Below, piece after piece: positions 17,603 through 26,039 of a stretch of 64,000 nt of DNA. The stretch spans positions 3,348,001 to 3,412,000 of the forward strand of contig NZ_CP023202.1 in NCBI RefSeq assembly GCF_000220705.2. The letters are read 5' to 3'. The notes beneath the pieces are model-generated. The model was given only the letters and a program-made list of their open reading frames with translations. It had not been told where the DNA came from and did not search any database. Positions within the stretch are counted from its first letter, which is position 1; each line of letters starts with the position of its first letter. The position numbers and the translations under genes were made by a program. This DNA comes from Streptomyces xinghaiensis S187. Lineage in GTDB: Bacteria > Actinomycetota > Actinomycetes > Streptomycetales > Streptomycetaceae.

Positions 17603-17802
17603 GCCGCCGAGCTGTGCCGCGCGCACCTGCCTCCTCACGTATTCCCGGCGTGTACCGGCCATATTCCGGGATGTGCCACCGTGCGCGTTGGCGGCGCGAT
17701 CCCCGTCGGGCGACCCCGCCGAACAGTTCCGGCCATCTTGCCGGCAGCAAGCGAAATGACGTTCGAGCGATCATCTCGGACGGTTACTCCCATGGAGAAG
17801 CA

Positions 17803-18453
17803 GTGACGCACAAGGGACATATCGGGTTCGCGGCAGCTCTGGTCACCGCCGGGCTACTCCTCACCGCCTGTGACAGCGGCGCGGAGAAGCCGGCGGCGCA
17901 GGACTCGCAGGCGGAGTCGGTCCCGCCCTCGGCCGCGACCGAGCCGAGCAGCGAGAGCCCGGCTGCCGACAGCGGCGACGGCGGTGCCGCACCGGCTGAG
18001 GGGGACGTCACCGCGCCGGGCACGGAACTCAAGGTCGGCGACAGAGCTGTCCTGCCGTTCGAGTACACGAGCGACAAGAAGGGCACCATCGCGGTGACCG
18101 TCACCGCGATCGAGAAGGGCACGGAGTCCGACATGGCCGCCTTCGGTGACAAGGCGAAGGGAATGACGCCGTACTTCATCAAGATGAAGGTGGAGAACGT
18201 CGGCGGTACCGACCTGTCGTACGCGTCGCTGAAGCTGGACGGGGAGCTGGAAGGCGGGAGCGGCACGGGCGTCATCCTGATCGGCGGCCTCCCGGGCAAG
18301 TGCGACAGCGAGACAGCGCCCCGCGAGTTCACCACCAAGGGTGCGTCGTACGAGAGTTGCTCGCTCAGCGCCACGAAGACCGCGCCCGTCGTCGCCGCCG
18401 CGTTCGACGAGGGCGACGCGTACAGCGACAGCCCGGTCACCTGGGCCAGGTGA
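17803..18453 (+). CDS. lipoprotein, DUF4352-like
   Basis: The 216-residue protein has a signal peptide ending in the lipobox LLTAC (Cys near residue 22), a Ser/Pro/Glu-rich linker, and a beta-rich domain (LKVGDRAVLPFEYTSDKKGT, YFIKMKVENVGGTDLSYASL) resembling the DUF4352/telokin-like fold of actinobacterial surface lipoproteins. I chose the GTG at 17803 because GGAG lies just upstream and it yields a proper signal peptide. It follows the SARP gene by 200 bases on the same strand and may or may not be its target. Function is unknown. Confidence 0.82.
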   Translation: MTHKGHIGFAAALVTAGLLLTACDSGAEKPAAQDSQAESVPPSAATEPSSESPAADSGDGGAAPAEGDVTAPGTELKVGDRAVLPFEYTSDKKGTIAVTVTAIEKGTESDMAAFGDKAKGMTPYFIKMKVENVGGTDLSYASLKLDGELEGGSGTGVILIGGLPGKCDSETAPREFTTKGASYESCSLSATKTAPVVAAAFDEGDAYSDSPVTWAR

Positions 18454-18490
18454 GAACCACCGCCCGCCCGCACGTCGCCGGTCGGGCGGT

Positions 18491-18517
18491 GGCCGGAGAA
18501 GTGCGCAGGCTCCGGCC
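18491..18517. terminator. hairpin between lipoprotein and ATPase genes
   Basis: An 8-bp stem GGCCGGAG (18491-18498) with CTCCGGCC (18510-18517) and an 11-base loop lies 38 bases after the lipoprotein stop, in the convergent gap with the RsbW-type ATPase gene. It is a plausible bidirectional terminator. Confidence 0.45.
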
Positions 18518-18732
18518 TCCCATCGGGCCGGGGACGGCGTAGAGCGCGATCACCATGATCGCGGCGGGGGAGGCCGGCAGCGGCTGGATGGTGCGGCGCC
18601 TCCTCGTCCGGCTGACCCCGCGCGCCGGGCTGCGGGCCGAGTACCTCGCCGGGCCGGCCGCCCGCGCCGCGTCCACCGCGGCGGCCGTGACGCGACGGAC
18701 CGCGCGGACGAGCAGTGGAAGGCGCCCACCGC

Positions 18733-19335
18733 TTACACGGAAGCCTGTCCCGGAGAGCGCCTACGAGCGGCAACGGCGGGCGGGGGGCACGTCGCGGGCA
18801 CCGCGTGGGCGCCGGCCACGGCGTCCGTCGACACCTCCGCCCAGACCGTCTTGCCCACCGGGTGACGGGGCTCGCAGCCCCAGCGCACGGCCAGGATGTC
18901 CACCAGGAGCAGACCGCGGCCGGACTCGCCCTCGGGACACGACGGGGGCGGGGCGGCGGGCGGCCGCTTCCCGGAGGCCGCGTCCGCGACCTCGATCCGG
19001 ACCAGGCCCGCCGCGCCGTCCAGGCCGAGCCGGAGGGCGAAGTCCCGTCCCGGTACGCGGCCGTGCCGCACGGCGTTGGCGGCGAGTTCCCCGACGACGA
19101 GCGCGACCGCGCAGGACACGTCGGACTCCGGCGGGTACCCCCAGTCCTCCATGCGCCGCACGGCGAGACGCCGGGCGAGCCGCGCGCCTCGGGGGGACGA
19201 GGCGAGCTGTGCAGAGAACTGCGGTGCGGGTGCAGGGCGTTCGCCGGTCTCGCCGTCGGGCGCGACGGCCTCCGCCACCGGGGATCCGGCGCCCCGAGGA
19301 GGTTCTTCACCCGAAATGGTCGTTCCTGTCAGCAC
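18733..19335 (-). CDS. RsbW/SpoIIAB-type ATP-binding protein
   Basis: The roughly 200-residue protein has the HATPase fold of anti-sigma kinases: the N box ALVVGELAANAVRHGRVPG and the G box GESGRGLLLVDILA. Many Streptomyces carry such genes beside XRE and DUF397 genes, as here, and their targets are mostly unknown. I chose the GTG at 19333-19335 with AAGGACGGAAG upstream; a GTG at 19393-19395 in the same frame would add 20 residues and cannot be excluded. The N-terminal 50 residues and the C-terminal Pro/Arg-rich tail are low complexity. Confidence 0.85.
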   Translation of the reverse strand: MLTGTTISGEEPPRGAGSPVAEAVAPDGETGERPAPAPQFSAQLASSPRGARLARRLAVRRMEDWGYPPESDVSCAVALVVGELAANAVRHGRVPGRDFALRLGLDGAAGLVRIEVADAASGKRPPAAPPPSCPEGESGRGLLLVDILAVRWGCEPRHPVGKTVWAEVSTDAVAGAHAVPATCPPPAVAARRRSPGQASV

Positions 19336-19483
19336 AGTGCTTCCGTCCTTGCCCGTTGAGCCGTCGCACGTCTCGCGGTGTAGGCGATGTGTCACGTTCC
19401 GTGCTCAAGCGTCGTCGGTCGGCCCTAGGCTCGGAAGATGGCTCAGCCTTATCTTGTGGTTCGTAAGGAACGGAAGTAACGCC

Positions 19484-20428
19484 TTGGCCAACGGAATTGA
19501 CCCCAGTACGTCCATGGCGGCGCTGTTCGGTGCACGGGTGCGCAGACTGCGCACGGCGGCCGGCCTGACCCAGGCGGAACTCGGCCGGAGAACGCACGTG
19601 GTGAGCACCCGGATCACGCAGATCGAACGGGCTTCCGGGGCGAAACCGACGCTGGAGCTCGCGCGGGCGCTCGATGCGGTCCTCGGTGCGGACAACCTGC
19701 TGGTCGACCTGTGGCCGTATGTGCATCGGGAGGCTTTCCCGGACTGGTCGCGGAAGTTCATGGCGCACGCGGAGCGGGCGGTGGCCATCCGCGAGTACGC
19801 GGCTCATGTGGTGCCGGGCATGCTGCAGACCGAGGCTTACGCACGGGCCGTCCTGAGCGTCGGTCGAACACTCGGCAGCCACGAGCAGTTGGAAGAGCGT
19901 GTCACGGCTCGTATGGCACGGCAGTCACGCTTCGGAACCCCGGATCGGCCGAGGATGTGGGTCGTTCTCGATGAGGCTGTGTTGAGGCGTCCGGTCGGCG
20001 GCCAGGTTGTGATGCGCGGCCAGTTGGAGCGCCTTCTTGAGGTCGGCGCGGAGCCACATATCACCGTGCAGGTACTGCCGTTCGACCAGGGCGAGCACGA
20101 CGTCATGGGCGGTTCGCTCACCGTACTCACCATGCCGGACGGCTCGGAAGTCGCCTATACGGAGGGCGCGCACTACGGCCAACTCATCGAGGAGCCGAGC
20201 GAGGTCAAGGGTTTCGTACTGACCTACGATCGGCTGCGGGCGGCAGCTCTGCCCCCGCTCATGTCGCTCGACATGATCCGATCCGTGATGGAGGGCAACC
20301 ACCGTGGAGCGAAAGTCCCATCCCGATCCGAAAAGCGCCGCCTGGCGCAAGAGCAGCTACAGCAATCAGGAGGGCGGCAACTGCGTGGAGGTGGCCGACG
20401 GCTTCCCCGGCCTCGTCCCCGTCCGTGA
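19484..20428 (+). CDS. XRE-family regulator (helix-turn-helix, DUF5753)
   Basis: The 314-residue protein has an N-terminal Cro/C1 helix-turn-helix (VRRLRTAAGLTQAELGRRTH, TRITQIERASGAKPTLELAR) and the long DUF5753 domain common in Streptomyces regulators (AAHVVPGMLQTEAYARAVLS, VVLDEAVLRRPVGG, ITVQVLPFDQGEHDVMGG). The TTG at 19484 has GGAAG seven bases upstream and gives a start (ANGIDPSTSMAALFGARVRR) like its relatives; the ATG at 19514 has no ribosome site. The frame runs on 125 bases into the next gene, so the last 40 or so residues are encoded by DUF397 sequence in another frame. Confidence 0.88.
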   Translation: MANGIDPSTSMAALFGARVRRLRTAAGLTQAELGRRTHVVSTRITQIERASGAKPTLELARALDAVLGADNLLVDLWPYVHREAFPDWSRKFMAHAERAVAIREYAAHVVPGMLQTEAYARAVLSVGRTLGSHEQLEERVTARMARQSRFGTPDRPRMWVVLDEAVLRRPVGGQVVMRGQLERLLEVGAEPHITVQVLPFDQGEHDVMGGSLTVLTMPDGSEVAYTEGAHYGQLIEEPSEVKGFVLTYDRLRAAALPPLMSLDMIRSVMEGNHRGAKVPSRSEKRRLAQEQLQQSGGRQLRGGGRRLPRPRPRP

Positions 20429-20806
20429 CAGCAAGACCCCACACGGCCCCGCCCTGACCTTCGAAGCCAGCTCCTGGGCAGCGTTCATAGCCGAGTTGAA
20501 GTCAGAGCGGCACCGGGTCTGAACCGACCGGAGCCCGGTAGCCGTTCCGTCCGCGACATGACCCGATGCGTGATGGAGGGCAACCACCGTGGAGCGAAAG
20601 TCCCGTCCCGATCCGAACGGCGCCGACTGGCGCAAGAGCAGCTACAGCAATCAGGCGGGCGGCAACTGCGTGGAAGTGGCCGACGGCTTCCCCGGCCTCG
20701 TCCCCGTCCGTGACAGCAAGACCCCACACGGCCCCGCCCTGACCTTCGAAGCCAGCTCCTGGACGGCGTTCATAACCGAGTTGAAGTCAGGGCGGCACCG
20801 CCTCTG
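20270..20806 (+). repeat. tandem duplication, 285-base unit
   Basis: The stretch from 20270 repeats from 20555 with high identity. The unit covers about 34 bases of the XRE gene's 3' end, the ribosome site, and the whole DUF397 gene. The two copies are separated by about 30 unrelated bases before the second unit begins. Confidence 0.88.
20304..20522 (+). CDS. DUF397 protein, copy 1
   Basis: The 72-residue protein has the DUF397 signature: AWRKSSYSNQEGGNCVEVAD, VPVRDSKTPHGPALTFEASS and a final helix WAAFIAELK. DUF397 genes accompany XRE regulators in Streptomyces and are thought to work with them in developmental control or as TA-like pairs. The GTG start has GGAGGG eight bases upstream. The gene begins inside the XRE gene. 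A near-identical copy follows 285 bases downstream. Confidence 0.92.
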   Translation: MERKSHPDPKSAAWRKSSYSNQEGGNCVEVADGFPGLVPVRDSKTPHGPALTFEASSWAAFIAELKSERHRV

Positions 20807-20807
20807 A
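20589..20807 (+). CDS. DUF397 protein, copy 2 (tandem duplicate)
   Basis: This 72-residue protein differs from the preceding DUF397 copy at only about ten residues (for example DPNGADWRKSSYSNQAGGNC, and TAFITELKSGRHRL at the end). Its ribosome site and the 30 bases before it also match copy 1, including a relic of the XRE gene's 3' end (ATGACCCGATGCGTGATGG). It is a recent tandem duplication that kept the frame, start and stop intact, so both copies are probably made. Confidence 0.92.
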   Translation: MERKSRPDPNGADWRKSSYSNQAGGNCVEVADGFPGLVPVRDSKTPHGPALTFEASSWTAFITELKSGRHRL

Positions 20808-21078
20808 GCTGGCCGGGCTCTGGCCGGAAGCCGTCTCCCGGGTCCGCCGGTTCCTTGTCCACCAGGGCCCGGCGGGCCGCTGACCTCCCAAAGAACCGGG
20901 AACAGAACTACCCGCCCACCCACCCTCCCGGCCCGTGTCACCCGTCCGGGTGACCGGCTTGCCGGGGCGGGATTTGGGCCGTTACGTTCACCGGGACAAC
21001 CGCAAACAGATACGGCCCCCGGCCGGGACGGCAATCCCGATCGAGGGCCTGACCGATCAGGAAGAAGACACCTTCCCG

Positions 21079-22047
21079 ATGGCTGACCCGCAGTCTAACG
21101 CGCGCCTGCGCGCCGACGCCGGAGCTCCGACCTCCGGCGTGATCCACCTCCGCACCCGCCTCACGGCCGACTTCACCGTGATCTCCAACGCCCTCGCCCA
21201 GCGGCGCGGCAGCGCGGTCACGATCGGCGTCGCGGCCTACATCCTCTCCCTGCCCGACGGCTCCCCCGTGAGCATCGCCGCGCTCTGCGAGCACTTCACC
21301 GAGGGGGAGATCCTGATCTCCCGGGCGCTCAAAGAGCTTGAGCGGGCCGGGTACTTGGAACGCCGACGCGAGCGGCTGCCCTCCGGGCGGATCCGCACCC
21401 GAACGTACGTCCGCGACGTGCCGGGCTCCGGCACCGATCCGGACGGACCTCCTCCCGGGCCGCCGAGGCCGCGCCGGACCGGACCCCGGAAGCGGTCGGT
21501 CCCGTCGGCGGCCTCGCCCGTACCCGTACCGGCGCCCGCGCCCGCTCCCCCGCCCGAGCGGAGTGAGGCGGAGAGGCCGACACCACTCACCGGCGCCGCA
21601 CCGCAGCCCGCCACCGGCCCGGAGCCTGCCGCTCAGCCCCGGGAACCCGCCGATCCGCAAGCAGCCGCCGATCCCCGAGCCGTCGCCGTACTCGCCGCCC
21701 TGCGCCGGGCCGATCCGCGTCTGGTCCTCTCCGCGCGGGAGGCCGCGCGTCTCGCACCGGCCGTCGCCCAGTGGCTCGCTGCGGGCGTCGAAGCACCACA
21801 GATCACCGAACTGCTGACCACCGGGCTCCCGGACCGCTTCCACGCCCGCCCGGCAGGCATCCTCGCCTTCCGACTGCGCGAAACACCCCTCCCCGCCCCA
21901 CCTCCACCCCCACCGGCGCACCCCGTGAACCACCCGGCCGTCCTGCCCTTCCAGACCTGCGACGGCTGCGAACGCGCGTTCCGCGCCCCGGTGCCCGGAC
22001 GCTGCCGGGACTGTCGCTCCGAGGAGGCGCTGCGTGCGGCCGGTTGA
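21079..22047 (+). CDS. winged-helix protein with Pro-rich middle
   Basis: The 322-residue protein has an N-terminal winged helix (SGVIHLRTRLTADFTVISNA, VSIAALCEHFTEGEILISRA, LKELERAGYLERRRERLPSG), a long Pro/Ala linker (about 130-215), a helical region (DPRLVLSAREAARLAPAVAQ) and a C-terminal four-cysteine finger (CDGCERAFRAPVPGRCRDC) that probably binds zinc. This type is widespread in Streptomyces as a helix-turn-helix domain protein of unknown role. The ATG at 21079 lacks a close ribosome site, so the start is uncertain; an upstream in-frame start at 20935 looks unlikely. Confidence 0.8.
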   Translation: MADPQSNARLRADAGAPTSGVIHLRTRLTADFTVISNALAQRRGSAVTIGVAAYILSLPDGSPVSIAALCEHFTEGEILISRALKELERAGYLERRRERLPSGRIRTRTYVRDVPGSGTDPDGPPPGPPRPRRTGPRKRSVPSAASPVPVPAPAPAPPPERSEAERPTPLTGAAPQPATGPEPAAQPREPADPQAAADPRAVAVLAALRRADPRLVLSAREAARLAPAVAQWLAAGVEAPQITELLTTGLPDRFHARPAGILAFRLRETPLPAPPPPPPAHPVNHPAVLPFQTCDGCERAFRAPVPGRCRDCRSEEALRAAG

Positions 22048-22132
22048 GACGGTGAGCCGATGTGTGCTCGGGCCGCAGGTGGAAGGCTTGGTGTGCGACC
22101 ATGCGAGCCTCGGCACGGGAAGGAGCTGGATC

Positions 22133-22789
22133 ATGGTCGACCGGTTCACGGACGGACTCCTGACGCCCACGGAAACGTCCTCCTACCTTGAGATCCCGCA
22201 GTCGACCCTCAAGTCGTGGCTCAAGGGCCAGGCCGCCGGAGCGCCCCTCGTCCACCAGGTGGAACCCGTACGGACGGGGCAGCCATCGGTACCGTTCATC
22301 GCCGTCGCCGAGGCACACGTACTCCGTTCTCTGCGCTCCCTGGGCCTGCGGATGAGCGAGATCAGGGAAGCCGCAGCCGCCGTGCGAGATGCCTTCGACA
22401 CTCCTTACGGCCTTGTTTCGAAGCGGATCGCCACGGATGGCGTGGACATCTTCGTGGAGCACGGATTCGGGGATCTTCGCCGGGCCAGAGATGGTCAAGC
22501 ACCGATCCAGGAGGTGGTCTCCGACTACCTTCGCTATCTGACCTGGCAGCCGGACGACGACTTCCCCTCCAGTCTGCGGCTGAGGCAGTACCCGGACTCC
22601 GTGCCGGTCCTGATCGATCCCCGGTTCGGGCACGGCCGCCCCGTCGTGGCCTCCAACCGCGTCCCGGTGAAGGCCATCACCGATCTCTGGGAGGCCGGGG
22701 AGACCGTCGAGGACATCGCATACGACTTCGACATGACGCCGGAACAGGTCGACGCCCTGTGCCATGCAGTGGTGCGCCTTGCCGCCTGA
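22133..22789 (+). CDS. DUF433-domain antitoxin (VapB45-like)
   Basis: The 218-residue protein has an N-terminal MerR-like helix-turn-helix (LLTPTETSSYLEIPQSTLKS) and a C-terminal DUF433 domain (HGRPVVASNRVPVKAITDLW, EDIAYDFDMTPEQVDALC). DUF433 proteins act as antitoxins to PIN-like toxins. The ATG at 22133 has AAGGAG nine bases upstream. The downstream PIN-like gene overlaps its end by 26 bases, the usual antitoxin-first order. It probably binds DNA to autoregulate the pair and neutralises the toxin. Confidence 0.82.
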   Translation: MVDRFTDGLLTPTETSSYLEIPQSTLKSWLKGQAAGAPLVHQVEPVRTGQPSVPFIAVAEAHVLRSLRSLGLRMSEIREAAAAVRDAFDTPYGLVSKRIATDGVDIFVEHGFGDLRRARDGQAPIQEVVSDYLRYLTWQPDDDFPSSLRLRQYPDSVPVLIDPRFGHGRPVVASNRVPVKAITDLWEAGETVEDIAYDFDMTPEQVDALCHAVVRLAA

Positions 22790-23165
22790 GTTCTTCCTCG
22801 ACCGGAACCTCGGCCGCCGTGTCGCCGAAGGGCTGAGGTCCTGCGGGTGGATCGTTCACCGGATCGGCGAGGTCTTCCCGGATGACGGGCAGGACGTTCC
22901 CGACGAGGAGTGGATCACCCACGGGCTCGACCGGTCCTGGGTGCCGCTGTCGAAGGACGGACGGATCAAGACCCGGGATCTGGAGATCGAGCCCGTCCTG
23001 GAGCGCGAGGCGGTGCTGTTCTACCTGGACAACCAGCAGCTTCGCAGCAACGAGATGGTCGAACGGCTCGTCGCGCGCCGCGATGCGATCCACCGGGCCG
23101 TCGAGAAGGGCGGCCCTGCGGCTTACGCGGTGCGGCACGACCGCATCGAACGCACGTGGCCCTGA
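22764..23165 (+). CDS. PIN-like toxin (VapC45 type)
   Basis: The 133-residue protein resembles the VapC45/Mut7-C-like PIN group: PEFFLDRNLGRRVAEGLRSC with an early Asp, GEVFPDDGQDVPDEEWI with an acidic cluster, and SKDGRIKTRD further on. PIN toxins are Mg-dependent RNases. It overlaps the DUF433 antitoxin gene by 26 bases and so is translated with it. The start may be the ATG at 22764 or a TTG at 22779 that would drop five residues. Confidence 0.78.
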   Translation: MQWCALPPEFFLDRNLGRRVAEGLRSCGWIVHRIGEVFPDDGQDVPDEEWITHGLDRSWVPLSKDGRIKTRDLEIEPVLEREAVLFYLDNQQLRSNEMVERLVARRDAIHRAVEKGGPAAYAVRHDRIERTWP

Positions 23166-23298
23166 CGGGCGGTCGGGGCTGCCCGCCTCTCACGCTCAAG
23201 GACTCAAGTCCAGAATGCGGACCGGCTGCTCCTTCCGCAGGTGCGTCCGGGACGCTGCGGTCGGCGGTCCTGCCATCGGCGGCAGGTGTCAAGGCGCT

Positions 23299-24321
23299 TC
23301 AGGCAGCGCCGCGTTCGCCGGCGGGCCGGCGGCGGAGGCCCGGCTGCTGGAGGGCCGGCGGCACGTAGGCCTGGTCGAGCGGGCCGACATCGGTGCCCGG
23401 CGGGACGATCTCGTCGATCCGGTCGAGGAGGTCGTCGGTGAGCGTCACGTCGAGGCCGGCGAGCAGGTCGTCGAGATGGTTCATCGTGCGCGGTCCGACG
23501 AGCGCGCTCGTCACGCCGGGATGGGCGATGGCGAAGGCCATGGCGAGGTGGGTGAGCGGCAGGCTGGCCTCCTCGGCGAGGGAGGTGAACCGCTCGACGG
23601 CGTCGACACGGCGCTCGTCGGACATGTGCCGGAAGAGGCCGGCGCGGCGGAGTTCGTTCGGCCCGCCCTTGCGGACGCGCCCCGTGAGCAGGCCCTGCCC
23701 GAGCGGGCCCCACACCAGCGTCCCCACGCCGTGGCGCTGGGCGACCGGCAGCACCTCGCGTTCGATACCGCGGTCGAGCAGCGAGTACGGCGGCTGCTCC
23801 GTGTGGAAGCGCGCCAGACCGCGCCGCTCGGCGACCCACTGGGCGTCCAGGATGCCGGACGCCGGCATTGTGGACGTCCCGATCGCCCGGACCTTTCCGC
23901 TGCGGATCAGGTCGGTGAGCGCGGAGAGCGTCTCCTCGATGTCCGTGGTGGGGTCCGGCCGCTGGATCTGGTAGAGGTCGATGTGGTCGGTCCGCAGACG
24001 GCGCAGCGAGTTCTCGACCGCGGTCATGATCCAGCGCCGTGAGGCCCCCTGGTGATTGGGGTCGTCCCCCATCGGCCGGCTCACCTTGGTGGCGAGGACG
24101 ACACCGTCCCGCCGGCCCTGCAGTGCCTTGCCGACGACCTCCTCCGAGTCGCCGTAGGCGTCGGCGGTGTCGATGAGGTTGATACCCGCGTCCAGCGCCT
24201 TGTGGATGATGCGCGCCGAGTCGCCGGGGTCGGGGTTGCCGAAGGACGTGGCGAACATCAGTGCGCCGAGCCCGTAAGGGCTGACCTTGATACCGGTTCG
24301 CCCGAGTGTGCGGTACTGCAT
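23299..24321 (-). CDS. aldo/keto reductase
   Basis: The 340-residue NADPH-dependent oxidoreductase has the AKR barrel and catalytic residues: GINLIDTADAYGDSEEVVGK (Asp and Tyr), a Lys in VVLATKVSRPMG, and DHIDLYQIQRPDPTTDIEET where the usual His of the LYQ-H motif is replaced by Gln-Arg. The cofactor-binding end reads HPGVTSALVGPRTMNHLDDL. The substrate is unknown. The ATG before QYRTLGRTGIKVSPYGLGAL is the classic AKR start. A MmyB-type regulator is divergent, with 219 bases between the two starts, and may control it. Confidence 0.92.
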   Translation of the reverse strand: MQYRTLGRTGIKVSPYGLGALMFATSFGNPDPGDSARIIHKALDAGINLIDTADAYGDSEEVVGKALQGRRDGVVLATKVSRPMGDDPNHQGASRRWIMTAVENSLRRLRTDHIDLYQIQRPDPTTDIEETLSALTDLIRSGKVRAIGTSTMPASGILDAQWVAERRGLARFHTEQPPYSLLDRGIEREVLPVAQRHGVGTLVWGPLGQGLLTGRVRKGGPNELRRAGLFRHMSDERRVDAVERFTSLAEEASLPLTHLAMAFAIAHPGVTSALVGPRTMNHLDDLLAGLDVTLTDDLLDRIDEIVPPGTDVGPLDQAYVPPALQQPGLRRRPAGERGAA

Positions 24322-24540
24322 ACGGAACAGTCCTTTGCTCGCTGGGAAGTTCGCTGGGAAGGGGGAGTGCACGGCAGCGCCGGCAGACCTCGCGGAGGCG
24401 GACGAACTGCCGTGCGGACGGCATCGGTCCGCCGCGCCGGGCTCCAGCGTGCGGCGGTGCGGGCGGCGGCGGGAGAGACGTCCTTGTCCGGGGACGGGCG
24501 GTCCCTGGCTGCGCCCGGCGGGCCGGGGCACAGTGGGTGC

Positions 24541-25416
24541 GTGGACAGAACCGAACTGGCCGACTTCCTGCGCCACTGCCGTGCCCGGCTCGCCCCTGCC
24601 GACGTGGGCCTGCCGCAGGGCGCGCGGCGCCGCACACCGGGGCTGCGCCGCGAGGAGGTGGCGCAGCTGGCGGGTATGTCCACCGATCACTACACGCGGC
24701 TGGAGCAGGCCAGGGGCTCACGCCCGTCCCGCCAGATGCTCGCCGCCGTCGCCCGCGCGCTGCGGTTGACCGGCGACGAACGCGACCACCTCTTCCACCT
24801 AGCCGGCGAGGAGCCCTCGCGCCACCGGCCGGTCACCGAGCACGTCCGCCCCGGCCTGCTGCTCGTCCTCGACCGGCTGACGGACACGCCCGCCCAGGTG
24901 GTGAGCGACCGCGGCGACGTCCTCGCGCAGAACGCGATGGCCAGGGCGCTCCACGGTGACGTCTCCGCCCGCCCGGCAGCGGAACGCAACATCGTCTGGC
25001 GCTACTTCACGGACCCGTCCGCGCGGGAGCTCTTCCCGGCCGAGGACCGCGACCGTGCCGGTCGCGCGGCGGTGGCGGACCTGCGCGCCACCCTGGCCCG
25101 CCGCCCGGACGACGCCCGGCTGGCCGGGCTCGTACGCCGACTCCGTGCCCGCAGCGAGGAGTTCTCGGCGCTGTGGGACGCCCACCACGTCGCCGTGCGC
25201 CGCACCGACGTCAAGCGCTTCCTGCACCCGGTCGTCGGCTTGCTGGAGCTGGACTGCGAGGTCCTGCTGAGTCCGGAGCACGACCAACGGCTGATCGTCT
25301 ACACCGCCCGTCCGGGCAGCAGGTCCCAGGAACGGCTCGAACTGCTGCGCGTGGTCGGCCTTCAGGACCTCAACCAGGGCTCCGTGGCGGGCGGGGGCAG
25401 CGGCCTGCCCGCCTAG
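24541..25416 (+). CDS. XRE regulator with MmyB-like ligand domain
   Basis: The 291-residue regulator has an N-terminal helix-turn-helix (GLRREEVAQLAGMSTDHYTR with LEQARGSRPSRQMLAAVARA) and a C-terminal MmyB-like PAS domain (LLVLDRLTDTPAQVVSDRGD, IVWRYFTDPSARELFP, EEFSALWDAHHVAVR). MmyB-type proteins are thought to bind fatty acid or similar ligands. The start is a GTG exactly at 24541; a few upstream codons are possible. It lies divergent from the aldo/keto reductase and is the likely regulator of that gene. Confidence 0.92.
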   Translation: MDRTELADFLRHCRARLAPADVGLPQGARRRTPGLRREEVAQLAGMSTDHYTRLEQARGSRPSRQMLAAVARALRLTGDERDHLFHLAGEEPSRHRPVTEHVRPGLLLVLDRLTDTPAQVVSDRGDVLAQNAMARALHGDVSARPAAERNIVWRYFTDPSARELFPAEDRDRAGRAAVADLRATLARRPDDARLAGLVRRLRARSEEFSALWDAHHVAVRRTDVKRFLHPVVGLLELDCEVLLSPEHDQRLIVYTARPGSRSQERLELLRVVGLQDLNQGSVAGGGSGLPA

Positions 25417-25466
25417 GTTCGCGGCGGGCAGCGCGGATCACCGGTCGGCCCGGCACGGCGCCCGGC

Positions 25467-26035
25467 TCATCGGGAAGCGGCGGCGCAGCGGCGGGCCAGG
25501 CGCGCGAAGGCGTCGGTGAGTTCCGCGGGGCCCACGACCTCGAAGTCGGCGTCGAACCTGGCGAAGGCGGTGGCGAGAGCCGGCCAGGACCAGGAGCCCA
25601 GGACCAGCCGGCAGCGGTGCGGCCCCAGATCCTCGACGGTTCCGTCGTGGACGTACGGGGCCACCTCGGCGGCGGGCAGGTCCAGGATCACCTCGCCTCG
25701 GAAGGGCCAGCCGTGGCCGTCTGGGGTGCTGGAGCCGCCTGGGCTGTCGGAGCTCCCGTGGTCGCCGGGGCCGGCGGGGTTCTCCGAGCCCCGGAATCCG
25801 GCGGTGACGAAGGCGGCCACGTCACCGCCGGGCAGTTCGCGCGGGGTGAAGCGGGGGCCGGTGGGGGTGCGCGGGGCGATGCGGTCGGCGCGGAAGGTGC
25901 GCCAGTCCTCGCGGTCCAGGTCCCAGGCGACGAGGTACCAGCGCCCGCCCCAGGTGATCAGGTGGTGGGGCTCGGCCCGGCGCGGTGAGGGAGCGCCGGT
26001 GCTGCCGTCGGCGTCCGGTGCGGACGGGGAAGCGG
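25467..26035 (-). pseudogene. WYL-domain regulator, C-terminal fragment
   Basis: Only the WYL half is present: RRAEPHHLITWGGRWYLVAW, DLDREDWRTFRADRI and a C-terminal WCX region (HRCRLVLGSWSWPALATAFA). WYL regulators normally begin with a DeoR-like helix-turn-helix; here the frame above about 26035 is merely the antisense of the next gene, so the DNA-binding half of about 130 residues is gone. No start codon with a ribosome site is visible. It abuts the winged-helix remnant head to head. Confidence 0.8.
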
Positions 26036-26039
26036 CCCG

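Noticed and set aside
18454..18732. Short plus-strand frames after the DUF4352-like lipoprotein
   Set aside because: They have no start signals or family features and overlap the antisense of the RsbW-type ATPase.
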